A DNA stretch of 64,000 bases from Atlantibacter subterraneus. GTDB lineage: Bacteria > Pseudomonadota > Gammaproteobacteria > Enterobacterales > Enterobacteriaceae. Each line of letters starts with the position of its first letter. Position 1 is the first letter of the stretch. Below are positions 40,153 to 51,365 of the stretch, in pieces. The notes below the pieces were generated by a model, which was given only the letters and a program-made list of their open reading frames with translations, did not search any database and was not told the DNA's origin. The stretch spans positions 310,001-374,000 of the forward strand of contig NZ_VLPS01000003.1 of the NCBI RefSeq assembly GCF_007570865.1. The letters are read 5' to 3'. A program made the position numbers and the translations under genes.

Positions 40153-41135
40153 ACATCAAACCTTTTTGTGAGCCTTGCTTCCTGCCGTGGAAGCGGATGC
40201 GCACAATGTACTCTTCTGCAGAAGGGTTTTGAAGGCGTGGGCAAAGATGCATAATAAAACCACTCCCGAGTATTTGAGTGATTTGTGATTATTTTGCGAG
40301 ATTAAAATCTGTATTAAAAAATAAATGTAGCTTTTAATAGTGATTTACAGCGTTTCGCTGGAAGGTTTATGCTTTTTATGTGAAATATCTGCTACGTAAA
40401 GTGAGGCCTGAACAAATTACTTCTCACAAATACTCAGAAAAAATGAATGTTTAATTTTATGCGTTGGCGCGCTGTGTCGCCTTTACTATGACGTTATCAC
40501 CGCAAGCCTGGCCTCTGTGTTAAACAAAATCTTATTTGTAATTATTAAGGAAATTTAATTATTAGTCGAAAGCCAGGCGAGTTAAACAGATTATCTGAAC
40601 AATCTTAATTATGCTTATAAACATTAACATGATGAGATTAATCGCATCGAGACTTAAAAAAAACGGCAATTTAGGATATTATCGTTTGGTTCCACCTGAG
40701 TCTTAACGGTGTTTCATCGTTTTTTCCGTGTTATCAACTCAGCTTATTGAATTTAACTTATTGTTTTAATTGCCTTATTTTATTTAAAAATAAAAGCTAA
40801 ATTCTGACAATGATTTGTCTGGTAAACCCGCATTAGGCGTTTTCACGTTACGCTTAACTGAAACGAATAAAAAATTATTACCTCCCGCGAAATTTAGCTA
40901 ATGGTAATTGTTTTTTAGGGTTTGTATGTTATATCTGTAGATATTATCCAGCGCACTAAAGTCAGTTATATGTATGACTTAAAGGACTAATTGAGAATGA
41001 TTGCGCTGGAAATCTTCTCCAGCAGATTTTTACCGAAAGGATGCATGCTTCAAATGGAATTGCTGGCGCTTCGATAACACATAGCAACAGATCCGGGGGC
41101 AGCTCCCTATGAGCCACCTGATAGTGAATAACAAT
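40153..41135. promoter_or_regulatory. Long AT-rich alaA-lrhA intergenic region and lrhA leader
   Basis: About 980 bp without a long gene, clearly more AT-rich than its surroundings, as expected of an H-NS-sensitive control region. TGAGATTAATCGCA (40633-40646) resembles an RcsB box. A 26-codon ORF lies at 40997-41077. A long lrhA leader, LrhA autoactivation and RcsB repression are reported for E. coli. An alternative in-frame lrhA start is at 41109. Confidence 0.6.
40997..41077 (+). CDS. Possible 26-codon upstream ORF in the lrhA leader
   Basis: ATG at 40997 to TAA at 41075-41077, encoding a 26-residue peptide that starts MIALEIFSSR and ends MELLALR. AAAGGA lies 10 bases upstream; an internal ATG at 41045 has GAAAGG 4 bases upstream and would give a 10-residue peptide. 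A CTGG...CCAG hairpin lies within it. It ends 58 bp before the lrhA start. Coding status unproven. Confidence 0.3.
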   Translation: MIALEIFSSRFLPKGCMLQMELLALR

Positions 41136-42068
41136 ATGATAAACGCAAATCGTCCGATCCTTAATCTCGACCTCGATCTGCTGAGAACGTTTGTTGCCGT
41201 TGCCGATTTGAACACCTTTGCGGCGGCAGCGGCAGCAGTTTGCAGGACTCAATCAGCCGTAAGCCAGCAAATGCAGCGGCTGGAGCAGCTCGTGGGTAAA
41301 GAGCTTTTCGCTCGCCATGGCCGTAATAAATTGCTGACCGAGCATGGCATCCAACTGCTGGGTTATGCCCGTAAAATCCTTCGTTTTAACGATGAAGCAT
41401 GTACGTCGCTAATGTTTAGCAGCCTTCAGGGCTCCCTGACTATTGGCGCGTCCGATGAGTCGGCGGATACCATCCTGCCTTTTATCTTAAATCGTATTAG
41501 TTCGGTTTATCCGAAGATTTCGCTTGATGTGAGAGTAAAACGCAATCCTTACATGATCGAAATGCTGATGCAGCATGAAGTCGATCTGGTGGTGACAACC
41601 ACTCAGCCGGATAACGCCGAATGCATGGTGCTGAGAACGTCGCCCACCTTATGGTATTGCGCGGCAGACTTTGTTCTGCCAAAAGGTGAGCCCGTGCCGC
41701 TGGTGGTGTTAGACGAACCCAGCCCCTATCGCGATGTGATCATTTCACATCTCAATAGTGAGAACATTCCCTGGCGCATCTCCTATATGGCTTCCACACT
41801 CGCTGCGGTACGCGCAGCGGTGAAAGCCGGACTGGGCGTAACGGCCCGTCCGGTCGAAATGATGAGCCCGGAGCTACGCGTGCTGGGTATCAGTGAAGGG
41901 TTGCCGATGCTGCCGGAAACTGAATACCTGCTGTGCCGTAATCCGCAGAGCGGCAACGAACTGACCCAGGTAATTTTCCAGGCCATGCAGACCCACTATA
42001 ATCCGTGGGGGTACGACATTGCCACGACCGAAGGAAAAGGCGTCTTAATCGAAGATCGGCTTGAATAG
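41136..42068 (+). CDS. lrhA: LysR-type regulator LrhA
   Basis: Represses flagellar (flhDC), type 1 fimbrial and rpoS-related expression in E. coli. The ATG at 41136 gives 310 residues (E. coli 312): [20 protein letters not shown]. Winged HTH at about 11-70 ([24 protein letters not shown]), LysR effector domain after it. The N-terminal 90 residues are nearly identical to E. coli, while the C-terminal end is diverged. An in-frame ATG at 41109 could add nine residues. Points toward nuo, which follows after 613 bp. Confidence 0.95.
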   Translation: MINANRPILNLDLDLLRTFVAVADLNTFAAAAAAVCRTQSAVSQQMQRLEQLVGKELFARHGRNKLLTEHGIQLLGYARKILRFNDEACTSLMFSSLQGSLTIGASDESADTILPFILNRISSVYPKISLDVRVKRNPYMIEMLMQHEVDLVVTTTQPDNAECMVLRTSPTLWYCAADFVLPKGEPVPLVVLDEPSPYRDVIISHLNSENIPWRISYMASTLAAVRAAVKAGLGVTARPVEMMSPELRVLGISEGLPMLPETEYLLCRNPQSGNELTQVIFQAMQTHYNPWGYDIATTEGKGVLIEDRLE

Positions 42069-42097
42069 CCTCCTCCCAAAGGATAATTGTTATAAAC

Positions 42098-42138
42098 AAG
42101 CCCCTGATGCTTATAATGGCATTGGGGGCTTATTTTTT
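42098..42138 (+). terminator. Terminator after lrhA
   Basis: 13 bp stem from AAGCCCC/GGGGCTT extended by TGATGC/GCATTG with two G-U pairs, then a run of T at 42133-42138. Confidence 0.9.
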
Positions 42139-42547
42139 GCACATAACCTGGACGGTAAAGCGGCAAAAAGTTCTTTATTTTATCCGACTCCCATCGGGCA
42201 GAAGCCGAGCCAGAAGCGAAACAGCCTTTCAAAATGATTGGAACGGCACTTAATGTTAAAAATTCAGCGTTTTTGTTGTTTTTTTTTCCTGTCAATTAAC
42301 AGAAGCGTGTCTCAGATCAAGAAAATACCCTTACCAGGGGGGATGAATAGTTGAGAATTCCTGCCAAAATAAAGGGGCGTTTTTACACGGCTCACACAAC
42401 GGACACGATTCAACAACATGAAAACTAAGATCTGCTGGCATCAGAAAGCAGGTTAAAGGCATTAAATGTTAATGATGTGCTGCTGATGTAAATTAATGTG
42501 AGGATACTTTTGTTAAAGTTGACAAAAGGTTATAGAAAGGAGTAAAA
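42139..42547 (+). promoter_or_regulatory. nuo promoter region
   Basis: 409 bp of AT-rich, non-coding sequence upstream of the nuo operon. It contains a 7 bp inverted repeat CTTTTGT-N8-ACAAAAG (42507-42528) just before the Shine-Dalgarno at 42536-42542, and TTAA-rich repeats near 42450-42500. In E. coli this region is controlled by ArcA, NarL, Fis and IHF. I could not assign their sites or the start points. Confidence 0.55.
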
Positions 42548-42685
42548 ATGCCCATCAATTCGCTGCTTGAGCCCTGTTTTGGTAGTGGTTGTACGGTTTT
42601 TTTATTCCTCCCCATGAATCAATGTGACGTTCATCTGCCAGTAAGAGCAGAGATTAACATCGTCACCATTAGAGTTAAGCAATGA
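42548..42685 (+). CDS. 45-codon ORF translationally overlapping nuoA
   Basis: Starts ATG at 42548, with AAAGGAG at 42536-42542 and 5-base spacing, an excellent Shine-Dalgarno. Runs 45 codons to TGA at 42683-42685, which overlaps the nuoA ATG as ATGA, the same junction used by nuoE-F, nuoG-H, nuoJ-K and nuoK-L. The peptide starts [11 protein letters not shown], has Cys at 10, 15 and 26 and a short hydrophobic stretch CTVFLFLP (15-22), then a charged tail. No family recognised. It may be a leader peptide that loads ribosomes onto nuoA, which has no convincing Shine-Dalgarno of its own. Confidence 0.5.
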   Translation: MPINSLLEPCFGSGCTVFLFLPMNQCDVHLPVRAEINIVTIRVKQ

Positions 42686-43128
42686 GTATGTCTACATCCA
42701 CTGAAGTCATCGCTCATCATTGGGCATTCGCTATCTTTCTTATTATCGCCATCGGTCTGTGTTGCCTGATGTTGGCGGGCGCTTTCTTTCTGGGTGGTCG
42801 CGCGCGCGGTCGTCAGAAAAACACGCCTTTCGAATCAGGGATCGACTCCGTCGGCACCGCTCGTCTGCGTCTTTCCGCTAAGTTTTATCTGGTGGCGATG
42901 TTCTTCGTCATCTTCGACGTGGAAGCCCTGTATCTCTTTGCATGGTCGACGTCTATCCGTGAAAGCGGATGGGTTGGCTTTGTTGAGGCCGCAATTTTCA
43001 TTTTAGTGTTACTGGCTGGTCTGGTTTATCTGGCACGTATCGGTGCGCTGGACTGGACGCCCGCTCGCTCGCGTCGTAGTCAAATTAACCCTGAACCTGG
43101 CAGTCACACTAATCGTCATCCGCAGTAA
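42682..43128 (+). CDS. nuoA: NADH:quinone oxidoreductase subunit A
   Basis: Membrane subunit of complex I with three hydrophobic helices, 148 residues (E. coli 147). Conserved loop [31 protein letters not shown] carries the quinone-site-linked acidic residues; [14 protein letters not shown] follows. MSMSTST start; a second in-frame ATG lies at 42688. Upstream bases lack an AGGAG-type site, so initiation probably depends on the overlapping 45-codon ORF. Confidence 0.98.
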   Translation: MSMSTSTEVIAHHWAFAIFLIIAIGLCCLMLAGAFFLGGRARGRQKNTPFESGIDSVGTARLRLSAKFYLVAMFFVIFDVEALYLFAWSTSIRESGWVGFVEAAIFILVLLAGLVYLARIGALDWTPARSRRSQINPEPGSHTNRHPQ

Positions 43129-43143
43129 CAGCGAGGCATTAAG

Positions 43144-43818
43144 ATGGATTATACGCTCACCCGCATCGATCCTGACGGTGAGAATGACCGTTACCCCCTG
43201 CAGAAACAGGAGATCGTGACCGATCCCCTGGAGCAGCACGTTCATCGTAGTGTGTACATGGGCAAACTCGAGAATGCCGTACACGACATGGTGAACTGGG
43301 GTCGTAAAAACTCAATCTGGCCTTATAACTTTGGCCTTTCCTGCTGCTACGTGGAAATGGTGACGTCGTTTACCGCAGTCCATGACGTAGCGCGTTTCGG
43401 TGCAGAAGTATTGCGTGCGTCCCCGCGTCAGGCTGACCTGATGGTGGTGGCTGGCACCTGCTTCACCAAAATGGCGCCGGTTATCCAACGTCTGTATGAC
43501 CAGATGCTTGAGCCGAAATGGGTTATCTCCATGGGCGCTTGCGCAAACTCTGGCGGCATGTACGACATCTACTCCGTGGTTCAGGGCGTGGATAAGTTCA
43601 TTCCGGTGGACGTGTACATTCCTGGCTGCCCGCCGCGTCCGGAGGCTTACATGCAGGCGCTGATGCTGCTGCAGGAGTCCATCGGCAAAGAGCGTCGCCC
43701 TCTGTCCTGGGTGGTTGGCGATCAGGGCGTATACCGCGCCAATATGCAGTCAGAGCGCGACCGTAAACGTGGCGAACGCATTGCTGTAACCAACTTGCGT
43801 ACACCAGACGAGATTTAA
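43144..43818 (+). CDS. nuoB: NADH:quinone oxidoreductase subunit B
   Basis: Peripheral-arm subunit that holds the terminal [4Fe-4S] cluster N2, which passes electrons to quinone. 224 residues. Cluster ligands are the adjacent Cys67-Cys68 in GLSCCYVEM, Cys133 in GACANSGG and Cys162 in IPGCPPRP. A four-residue insertion near 44-47 (ENAVHD) relative to E. coli accounts for the extra length. Confidence 0.98.
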   Translation: MDYTLTRIDPDGENDRYPLQKQEIVTDPLEQHVHRSVYMGKLENAVHDMVNWGRKNSIWPYNFGLSCCYVEMVTSFTAVHDVARFGAEVLRASPRQADLMVVAGTCFTKMAPVIQRLYDQMLEPKWVISMGACANSGGMYDIYSVVQGVDKFIPVDVYIPGCPPRPEAYMQALMLLQESIGKERRPLSWVVGDQGVYRANMQSERDRKRGERIAVTNLRTPDEI

Positions 43819-43907
43819 TTTGCGCCTGTTGGACGTGGAACAGCCTTCGCATATCAATAAACAATAGCGCGAAGCCACTTCCGGCAGTCACCAAAGAACC
43901 ATTTGCA

Positions 43908-45719
43908 ATGGTGAAAAATATGACCGATTTAACCGCGCAAGACGCCGTACTGCCAGCATGGCAAACCCGCGATCATCTCGATGATCCGGTTATCGGTGAA
44001 CTGCGTAACCGTTTTGGGCCGGATGCCTTTACTGTTCAGGCGACCCGCACCGGCGTACCGGTGGTGTGGGTAAAGCGTGAACAATTACTGGAAGTAGTGG
44101 ATTTCCTCAAGCGGCTCCCTAAGCCCTACGTCATGCTGTTCGATCTGCATGGCATGGATGAGCGTCTCCGCACCCACCGCGACGGTTTACCGGCCGCGGA
44201 TTTTTCCGTTTTCTACCACCTGATTTCTATCGATCGCAACCGCGATATCATGCTGAAGGTGGCATTTTTAGAAAACGATCTGAACGTGCCGACGCTCACC
44301 AACCTGTTCCCCAACGCCAACTGGTATGAGCGTGAGACCTGGGAGATGTTCGGTATTACCTTTACCGGGCACCCGCACCTGACGCGCATCATGATGCCGA
44401 ACACCTGGGAAGGCCACCCGCTGCGTAAGGACTATCCTGCACGAGCTACTGAATTCGACCCGTTCGAACTCACCAAGCAGAAGCAGGATCTGGAAATGGA
44501 GGCGTTGACCTTCAAACCGGAAGAGTGGGGCATGAAGCGCGGAACTGAACATGAAGATTTCATGTTCCTGAACCTCGGGCCGAACCACCCGTCAGCGCAC
44601 GGTGCGTTCCGCATCATCCTGCAGCTGGACGGCGAAGAGATTGTCGACTGCGTACCGGACGTCGGTTACCACCATCGTGGTGCTGAGAAGATGGGCGAGC
44701 GCCAGTCCTGGCACAGCTACATCCCGTACACCGACCGCATTGAATACCTCGGCGGTTGCGTTAATGAAATGCCATACGTGCTGGCGGTAGAAAAACTCGC
44801 GGGGATCACCGTGCCGGATCGCGTTAACGTGATTCGCGTGATGCTTTCCGAACTATTCCGCATCAACAGCCATCTGCTTTATATTTCGACGTTTATTCAG
44901 GACGTTGGCGCAATGACGCCGGTGTTCTTTGCCTTTACTGACCGCCAGAAAATTTATGATTTAGTCGAAGCCATTACCGGCTTCCGTATGCATCCGGCCT
45001 GGTTCCGCATCGGCGGCGTCGCCCACGATCTGCCGAAAGGCTGGGAACGTCTGCTGCGCGAATTCCTCGACTGGATGCCGAAGCGTCTCGATTCCTACGA
45101 GAAAGCGGCGCTGCGCAACACCATCCTGAAAGGCCGTTCCCAGGGCGTTGCCGCTTACGGCGCGAAAGAAGCGCTGGAGTGGGGTACCACGGGCGCGGCG
45201 CTGCGTGCGACCGGCATTAACTTCGACGTGCGTAAAGCGCGTCCGTATTCCGGTTATGAAAACTTCGACTTTGAAGTACCGGTGGGCGGTGGCGTCAGCG
45301 ACTGTTACACCCGCGTGATGCTCAAAGTTGAAGAGCTGCGCCAGAGCTTGCGTATTCTTGAGCAGTGCTACAAGAACATGCCGGAAGGCCCGTTCAAGGC
45401 GGATCACCCGCTGACCACGCCGCCGCCGAAAGAGCGCACGCTGCAACATATCGAAACCCTGATTACTCACTTCCTGCAGGTTTCCTGGGGCCCGGTAATG
45501 CCGGCCAACGAATCCTTCCAGATGATTGAGGCAACCAAGGGTATTAACAGTTACTACCTGACCAGCGACGGCAGCACCATGAGCTACCGCACGCGCATTC
45601 GTACCCCGAGCTTCCCGCACCTGCAGCAGATCCCGTCTGCCATTCGCGGCAGCCTGGTGTCCGACCTGATTGTCTATCTGGGTAGTATCGATTTTGTTAT
45701 GTCTGATGTGGATCGCTAA
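43908..45719 (+). CDS. nuoC: NADH:quinone oxidoreductase fused subunit C/D
   Basis: Enterobacterial fusion of the 30 kDa (NuoC, about 1-190) and 49 kDa (NuoD, about 200-603) subunits, which with NuoB form the quinone site. 603 residues. NuoC part: [19 protein letters not shown] and [10 protein letters not shown]. NuoD part: [16 protein letters not shown] and [17 protein letters not shown]. The ATG at 43908 is used here; ATG at 43920 is an alternative. The 89 bp gap before it is the longest in the first half of the operon apart from nuoF-G. Confidence 0.98.
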   Translation: MVKNMTDLTAQDAVLPAWQTRDHLDDPVIGELRNRFGPDAFTVQATRTGVPVVWVKREQLLEVVDFLKRLPKPYVMLFDLHGMDERLRTHRDGLPAADFSVFYHLISIDRNRDIMLKVAFLENDLNVPTLTNLFPNANWYERETWEMFGITFTGHPHLTRIMMPNTWEGHPLRKDYPARATEFDPFELTKQKQDLEMEALTFKPEEWGMKRGTEHEDFMFLNLGPNHPSAHGAFRIILQLDGEEIVDCVPDVGYHHRGAEKMGERQSWHSYIPYTDRIEYLGGCVNEMPYVLAVEKLAGITVPDRVNVIRVMLSELFRINSHLLYISTFIQDVGAMTPVFFAFTDRQKIYDLVEAITGFRMHPAWFRIGGVAHDLPKGWERLLREFLDWMPKRLDSYEKAALRNTILKGRSQGVAAYGAKEALEWGTTGAALRATGINFDVRKARPYSGYENFDFEVPVGGGVSDCYTRVMLKVEELRQSLRILEQCYKNMPEGPFKADHPLTTPPPKERTLQHIETLITHFLQVSWGPVMPANESFQMIEATKGINSYYLTSDGSTMSYRTRIRTPSFPHLQQIPSAIRGSLVSDLIVYLGSIDFVMSDVDR

Positions 45720-45721
45720 TT

Positions 45722-46222
45722 ATGCACGAGAATCAACAACCACAGACCGAGGCTTTTGAGCTGAGTGCGGCAGAGCGTGAGGCAATTGAGCACGAAAAGC
45801 ACCACTACGAAGACCCGCGTGCGGCGTCCATTGAAGCGCTGAAAATCGTACAGAAACAGCGTGGCTGGGTGCCGGACGGTGCAATCTACGCCATTGCCGA
45901 GGTGCTGGGCATCCCGGCGAGCGACGTCGAAGGCGTAGCCACGTTTTATAGCCAGATTTTCCGCCAGCCGGTTGGCCGCCACGTGATCCGCTATTGCGAC
46001 AGCGTGGTATGCCATATCACCGGTTACCAGGGCATTCAGTCGGCCATTGAAAAGCATTTGCAGATCAAGCCGGGCCAGACGACCTTTGATGGCCGTTTCA
46101 CCCTGCTGCCGACCTGCTGCCTGGGCAACTGCGACAAAGGGCCGAGCATGATGATCGATGAAGACACGCATGCTTACCTGACGCCGGAGAAAATCCCTGA
46201 CCTGCTGGAGCAGTACAAATGA
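45722..46222 (+). CDS. nuoE: NADH:quinone oxidoreductase subunit E
   Basis: 166-residue thioredoxin-like [2Fe-2S] subunit carrying cluster N1a next to NuoF. Ligands: CDSVVC (two Cys) and [11 protein letters not shown] (two Cys). [17 protein letters not shown] is a family block. Starts 2 bp after nuoC/D stop and overlaps nuoF by ATGA. Confidence 0.98.
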   Translation: MHENQQPQTEAFELSAAEREAIEHEKHHYEDPRAASIEALKIVQKQRGWVPDGAIYAIAEVLGIPASDVEGVATFYSQIFRQPVGRHVIRYCDSVVCHITGYQGIQSAIEKHLQIKPGQTTFDGRFTLLPTCCLGNCDKGPSMMIDEDTHAYLTPEKIPDLLEQYK

Positions 46223-47556
46223 AAACCGTCATTCGCACTCCAGAAACCCATCCGCTGACCTGGCGTCTGCGCGATGATGAACAGCCAGTGTGGCTTGACG
46301 AATACCGCAGCAAAAACGGTTACGAGGGCGCGCGCAAGGCCCTGACCGGTTTGTCGCCGGACGAAATCGTCAACCAGGTGAAAGATTCGGGCCTGAAAGG
46401 CCGCGGCGGCGCAGGCTTCTCCACCGGTTTGAAGTGGAGCCTGATGCCGAAAGACGAATCCATGAACATCCGTTACCTGCTGTGTAACGCCGATGAAATG
46501 GAGCCGGGCACCTATAAAGACCGTCTGCTGATGGAACAGCTGCCGCACCTGCTGGTGGAAGGCATGCTGATCTCCGCATTCGCGCTGAAAGCCTACCGTG
46601 GCTACATCTTCCTGCGCGGCGAATACATCGAAGCGGCGGATCGCCTGCGTCGCGCTATCGCGGAAGCCACCGAAGCGGGTCTGCTGGGTAAAAACATTCT
46701 CGGTTCCGGTTTTGATTTTGAGCTGTTCGTGCACACCGGCGCGGGCCGTTATATCTGCGGGGAAGAAACCGCGCTGATTAACTCGCTGGAAGGCCGCCGC
46801 GCGAACCCGCGCTCTAAGCCGCCGTTCCCGGCAAGCTCCGGCGTATGGGGTAAACCGACCTGTGTAAACAACGTCGAAACCCTGTGCAACGTGCCGGCGA
46901 TCCTCGCCAACGGCGTGGAGTGGTACCAGAATATCTCGAAGAGCAAAGATGCTGGCACCAAGCTGATGGGCTTCTCAGGCCGCGTGAAAAACCCGGGCCT
47001 GTGGGAACTGCCGTTCGGCACCACCGCGCGCGAAATCCTTGAAGACTACGCGGGCGGCATGCGCGATGGCCTGAAGTTTAAAGCCTGGCAGCCAGGCGGC
47101 GCGGGGACTGACTTCCTGACCGAAGCGCATCTCGACCTGCCGATGGAATTCGAAAGCATTGGTAAAGCGGGTAGCCGTCTCGGCACCGCGCTGGCGATGG
47201 CCGTGGATCACGAAATCGGCATGGTCTCGCTGGTACGCAACCTTGAAGAGTTCTTCGCACGTGAATCCTGCGGATGGTGTACGCCTTGCCGCGACGGTTT
47301 GCCGTGGAGCGTGAAGATTCTGCGCGCGCTGGAGCGTGGGGAAGGACAACCGGGGGATATCGAAACCCTCGAGCAGTTGTGCCGCTTCCTCGGCCCAGGC
47401 AAAACCTTCTGCGCCCATGCGCCAGGTGCAGTCGAGCCGCTTCAGAGTGCGATTAAATATTTCCGCGACGAATTCGAAGCCGGGATCAAACAGCCGTTCA
47501 GCAATACCCATTTGATTAATGGTATTCAGCCGAACCTTTTAAAAGCACGCTGGTGA
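46219..47556 (+). CDS. nuoF: NADH:quinone oxidoreductase subunit F
   Basis: Binds NADH and FMN and carries [4Fe-4S] cluster N3, the electron entry point. 445 residues. NADH/FMN glycine-rich loop [17 protein letters not shown] (about 57-73), [14 protein letters not shown], and cluster ligands in [12 protein letters not shown] plus a later Cys in LCRFLGPGK. Followed by a 94 bp gap with two small dyads before nuoG. Confidence 0.98.
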   Translation: MKTVIRTPETHPLTWRLRDDEQPVWLDEYRSKNGYEGARKALTGLSPDEIVNQVKDSGLKGRGGAGFSTGLKWSLMPKDESMNIRYLLCNADEMEPGTYKDRLLMEQLPHLLVEGMLISAFALKAYRGYIFLRGEYIEAADRLRRAIAEATEAGLLGKNILGSGFDFELFVHTGAGRYICGEETALINSLEGRRANPRSKPPFPASSGVWGKPTCVNNVETLCNVPAILANGVEWYQNISKSKDAGTKLMGFSGRVKNPGLWELPFGTTAREILEDYAGGMRDGLKFKAWQPGGAGTDFLTEAHLDLPMEFESIGKAGSRLGTALAMAVDHEIGMVSLVRNLEEFFARESCGWCTPCRDGLPWSVKILRALERGEGQPGDIETLEQLCRFLGPGKTFCAHAPGAVEPLQSAIKYFRDEFEAGIKQPFSNTHLINGIQPNLLKARW

Positions 47557-47650
47557 TCCTGCCGTCTTTAGAGCAAAAGACGCGACGGTCGTATAAAGAA
47601 TTTTGATTAACGCTCGGCTTTAAGCTGAGATAACTGGAAGCATGCTGACT

Positions 47651-50377
47651 ATGGCTACGATTCATGTAGACGGCAAAGAATACGAGGTCAATGGAGCGGA
47701 CAACCTGTTAGAAGCTTGTCTCTCTATGGGTCTTGATATTCCTTATTTTTGCTGGCATCCAGCGCTGGGGAGCGTTGGAGCTTGCCGCCAGTGTGCGGTG
47801 AAGCAATATCAGAACGCGGAAGATACCCGCGGTCGCCTGGTGATGTCCTGTATGACACCGGCAACCGATGGCACTTTTATTTCTATCGATGACGAAGAAG
47901 CGAAGCAGTTCCGCGAAAGCGTTGTGGAATGGTTAATGACTAACCACCCGCACGACTGTCCGGTCTGTGAAGAGGGCGGTAACTGCCATCTTCAGGATAT
48001 GACGGTGATGACCGGTCATAGCTTCCGCCGCTATCGTTTTACCAAACGTACCCACCGCAATCAGGATCTCGGTCCGTTTATCTCCCACGAGATGAACCGC
48101 TGTATCGCCTGCTACCGCTGCGTGCGTTACTACAAAGACTACGCTGACGGCGAAGATCTGGGCGTGTATGGCGCGCACGACAACGTCTACTTTGGTCGCC
48201 CGGAAGACGGCACGCTGGAAAGCGAGTTCTCCGGTAACCTGGTAGAAATCTGTCCGACCGGCGTATTCACCGATAAAACCCACTCCGAACGCTATAACCG
48301 TAAATGGGATATGCAGTTCGCGCCGAGCATCTGCCAGCAGTGCTCGCTGGGTTGCAACACCAGCCCGGGCGAACGCTATGGCGAACTGCGCCGCATCGAA
48401 AACCGCTACAACGGCACCGTGAACCACTACTTCCTGTGCGACCGTGGCCGTTTCGGCTATGGCTACGTCAACCTGAAAGACCGTCCGCGTCAGCCGGTTC
48501 AACGCCGTGGCGATGACTGGATCACCCTCAACGCCGAGCAGGCGATGCAAGGGGCGGCGGATATTCTGCGCCAGTCGAAGAAAGTGATCGGTATCGGTTC
48601 CCCGCGCGCCAGCGTGGAGAGCAACTTCGCCCTGCGCGAACTGGTGGGAGCGGAAAACTTCTATACCGGCATTGCGGCGGGCGAACAACAGCGCCTGCAG
48701 CTGATGCTGGACGTACTGCGTAACAGCGGCGTCCATACCCCGGCGCTGCGTGAAATTGAATCTTACGACGCGGTATTGATCCTCGGCGAAGACCTGACCC
48801 AGACCGGCGCACGCGCTGCCCTGGCGGTGCGTCAGGCGGTGAAAGGTAAAGCGCGCGAAATGGCGGCGGCCCAGAAAGTGGCCGACTGGCAGATTGCGGC
48901 GATCCTCAACATCGGCCAGCGCGCTAAACACCCGCTGTTCGTGACTAACGTCGATAACACCCGTCTGGACGATATCGCCGCGTGGACCTATCGCGCGCCG
49001 GTTGAAGACCAGGCGCGTTTAGGTTTCGCCATCGCCCACGGTCTGGATAACAGCGCCCCGGCGGTTGACGGCATCGATCGCGATTTGCAAAACAAGATCG
49101 ACGTGATCGTCCAGGCGCTGGCCGGTGCGAAAAAACCGTTGATCATCTCCGGCACCAACGCCGGCAGCGCTGACGTGATCCACGCAGCGGCTAACGTGGC
49201 GAAAGCCCTGAAAGGCCGTGGCGCGGATGTCGGCATCACCATGATCGCCCGTGCGGTAAACAGCGTCGGCCTCGGCATGATCGGCGGCGGTTCGCTTGAT
49301 GACGCGCTGACCGAGCTGGAAACCGGCGCCGCCGATGCGGTTGTGGTGCTGGAAAACGATCTGCACCGCCACGCTTCTGCCGCGCGCGTTGACGCAGCGC
49401 TCAGCAAAGCGCCGCTGGTGATGGTTATCGACCACCAGCGCACCGCGATCATGGACAAAGCCCATCTGGTGCTGTCCACCGCGAGCTTCGCCGAAAGCGA
49501 CGGCACGGTTATCAACAACGAAGGCCGCGCACAGCGCTTCTTCCAGGTGTATGAGCCGTCTTACTACGACAGCAGCATCACCATGCTGGAAAGCTGGCGC
49601 TGGCTGCACTCCCTGCACAGCACCGTGAAGAGCCGTGAAGTGGACTGGACGCAGCTTGACCATGTCATCGACGCGGTGGTGGAACAGCTGCCGCAGCTCG
49701 CGGGCATTAAAAACGCCGCGCCGGATGCCTCTTTCCGCATTCGCGGGCAGAAACTGGCTCGCGAACCGCACCGCTACAGTGGCCGTACCGCGATGCGCGC
49801 CAACATCAGCGTGCACGAACCGCGCCAGCCGCAGGACAAAGACACCATGTTCGCCTTCTCCATGGAAGGGAACAACCATCCGGACGCGCCGCGTTCTCAG
49901 GTGCCGTTCGCCTGGGCTCCGGGCTGGAACTCCCCGCAGGCCTGGAACAAATTCCAGGACGAAGTGGGGGGTAAACTGCGCCACGGCGATCCGGGCGTGC
50001 GTCTGATCGAAGCATCGGAAACCGGTCTGGATTACTTCAGCGACGTACCGGCAGGCTTCACTGCGCAGGACGGTGAATGGCGTATCGCGCCGTACTATCA
50101 CCTGTTCGGTAGCGATGAAATGTCCCAGCGTTCGCCGGTTTTCCAGAGCCGTATGCCGCAGCCGTATATCAAGCTCAACCCGGCGGATGCCGCGAAGCTT
50201 GGCGTTAATGCGGGCGCGAAGGTCTCCTTCAATTACGACGGGCAGACCGTGACCTTACCGCTGGTGATTTCCGAAGGGCTGACGGCAGGGCAGGTCGGCT
50301 TACCTATGGGCATGCCGGGTATCGCGCCAGTGCTGGCCGGTGCGCGTCTTGATGATCTGCAGGAGGCTCAACAATGA
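47651..50377 (+). CDS. nuoG: NADH:quinone oxidoreductase subunit G
   Basis: Largest subunit, 908 residues from the ATG at 47651 ([15 protein letters not shown]); an in-frame ATG at 47642 has poorer spacing. N-terminal ferredoxin-like [2Fe-2S] (N1b: [15 protein letters not shown]), the His/Cys3 cluster N5 ([12 protein letters not shown]), N4 ([13 protein letters not shown]) and the extra cluster N7 (CQQCSLGCN). A molybdopterin-oxidoreductase-like body without cofactor follows. Its TGA overlaps the nuoH ATG (ATGA). Confidence 0.98.
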   Translation: MATIHVDGKEYEVNGADNLLEACLSMGLDIPYFCWHPALGSVGACRQCAVKQYQNAEDTRGRLVMSCMTPATDGTFISIDDEEAKQFRESVVEWLMTNHPHDCPVCEEGGNCHLQDMTVMTGHSFRRYRFTKRTHRNQDLGPFISHEMNRCIACYRCVRYYKDYADGEDLGVYGAHDNVYFGRPEDGTLESEFSGNLVEICPTGVFTDKTHSERYNRKWDMQFAPSICQQCSLGCNTSPGERYGELRRIENRYNGTVNHYFLCDRGRFGYGYVNLKDRPRQPVQRRGDDWITLNAEQAMQGAADILRQSKKVIGIGSPRASVESNFALRELVGAENFYTGIAAGEQQRLQLMLDVLRNSGVHTPALREIESYDAVLILGEDLTQTGARAALAVRQAVKGKAREMAAAQKVADWQIAAILNIGQRAKHPLFVTNVDNTRLDDIAAWTYRAPVEDQARLGFAIAHGLDNSAPAVDGIDRDLQNKIDVIVQALAGAKKPLIISGTNAGSADVIHAAANVAKALKGRGADVGITMIARAVNSVGLGMIGGGSLDDALTELETGAADAVVVLENDLHRHASAARVDAALSKAPLVMVIDHQRTAIMDKAHLVLSTASFAESDGTVINNEGRAQRFFQVYEPSYYDSSITMLESWRWLHSLHSTVKSREVDWTQLDHVIDAVVEQLPQLAGIKNAAPDASFRIRGQKLAREPHRYSGRTAMRANISVHEPRQPQDKDTMFAFSMEGNNHPDAPRSQVPFAWAPGWNSPQAWNKFQDEVGGKLRHGDPGVRLIEASETGLDYFSDVPAGFTAQDGEWRIAPYYHLFGSDEMSQRSPVFQSRMPQPYIKLNPADAAKLGVNAGAKVSFNYDGQTVTLPLVISEGLTAGQVGLPMGMPGIAPVLAGARLDDLQEAQQ

Positions 50378-51351
50378 GTTGGTTAACACCGGATGTTATT
50401 GAGATTCTGCTGACCATCCTCAAAGCGGTTGTCATTCTGCTGGTAGTGGTAACTTGCGGGGCGTTCATGAGCTTCGGCGAACGCCGCCTTCTGGGCCTGT
50501 TCCAGAACCGCTACGGACCGAACCGCGTTGGCTGGGGCGGTTCGCTCCAGCTGGTTGCGGACATGATCAAGATGTTCTTTAAAGAAGACTGGGTCCCGCG
50601 CTTTACCGACCGCGTCATCTTTACCCTGGCACCGATGATCGCTTTTACCTCGCTGCTGCTGGCCTTTGCAATTGTGCCGGTCAGCCCGAGCTGGGTGGTG
50701 GCCGATCTCAACATTGGTATCCTCTTCTTCCTGATGATGGCAGGCCTCGCGGTGTACGCGGTGCTGTTCGCCGGCTGGTCGAGCAATAACAAATACTCCC
50801 TGCTGGGGGCGATGCGCGCATCTGCGCAGACCCTGAGCTACGAAGTGTTTTTAGGCCTCTCCCTGATGGGCGTGGTGGCGCAGGCCGGTTCATTTAACAT
50901 GACCGACATCGTCAACAACCAGGCGGACATCTGGAACGTCATCCCGCAGTTCTTTGGTTTTGTGACCTTTGCGATTGCCGGCGTGGCGGTGTGTCACCGT
51001 CACCCGTTTGACCAACCGGAAGCCGAGCAGGAACTGGCAGATGGTTACCACATCGAATATTCCGGTATGAAATTCGGTCTGTTCTTTGTGGGCGAGTACA
51101 TCGGTATTGTTACCGTGTCGGCGCTGATGGTAACGCTGTTCTTCGGTGGCTGGCATGGCCCATGGTTGCCTCCTTTCATCTGGTTCGCGCTGAAAACCGC
51201 GTTCTTCATGATGATGTTTATTTTGATTCGCGCCTCATTACCGCGTCCGCGTTATGACCAGGTAATGTCCTTCGGCTGGAAAGTGTGCCTGCCGTTGACG
51301 CTGATCAACTTGTTGGCAACGGCGGCTGTCATTTTGTGGCAGGCGCAATAA
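50374..51351 (+). CDS. nuoH: NADH:quinone oxidoreductase subunit H
   Basis: Membrane subunit at the junction with the peripheral arm, forming part of the quinone channel. 325 residues, eight hydrophobic helices, with [22 protein letters not shown] near the N-terminus and [22 protein letters not shown] as the acidic loop. Four-base overlap with nuoG. Confidence 0.98.
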   Translation: MSWLTPDVIEILLTILKAVVILLVVVTCGAFMSFGERRLLGLFQNRYGPNRVGWGGSLQLVADMIKMFFKEDWVPRFTDRVIFTLAPMIAFTSLLLAFAIVPVSPSWVVADLNIGILFFLMMAGLAVYAVLFAGWSSNNKYSLLGAMRASAQTLSYEVFLGLSLMGVVAQAGSFNMTDIVNNQADIWNVIPQFFGFVTFAIAGVAVCHRHPFDQPEAEQELADGYHIEYSGMKFGLFFVGEYIGIVTVSALMVTLFFGGWHGPWLPPFIWFALKTAFFMMMFILIRASLPRPRYDQVMSFGWKVCLPLTLINLLATAAVILWQAQ

Positions 51352-51365
51352 GGGGTGAAAAAACC

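Noticed and set aside
40153-41135. Horizontally acquired AT-rich island
   Set aside because: The low GC is limited to the intergenic control region of lrhA and ends at well conserved genes on both sides.
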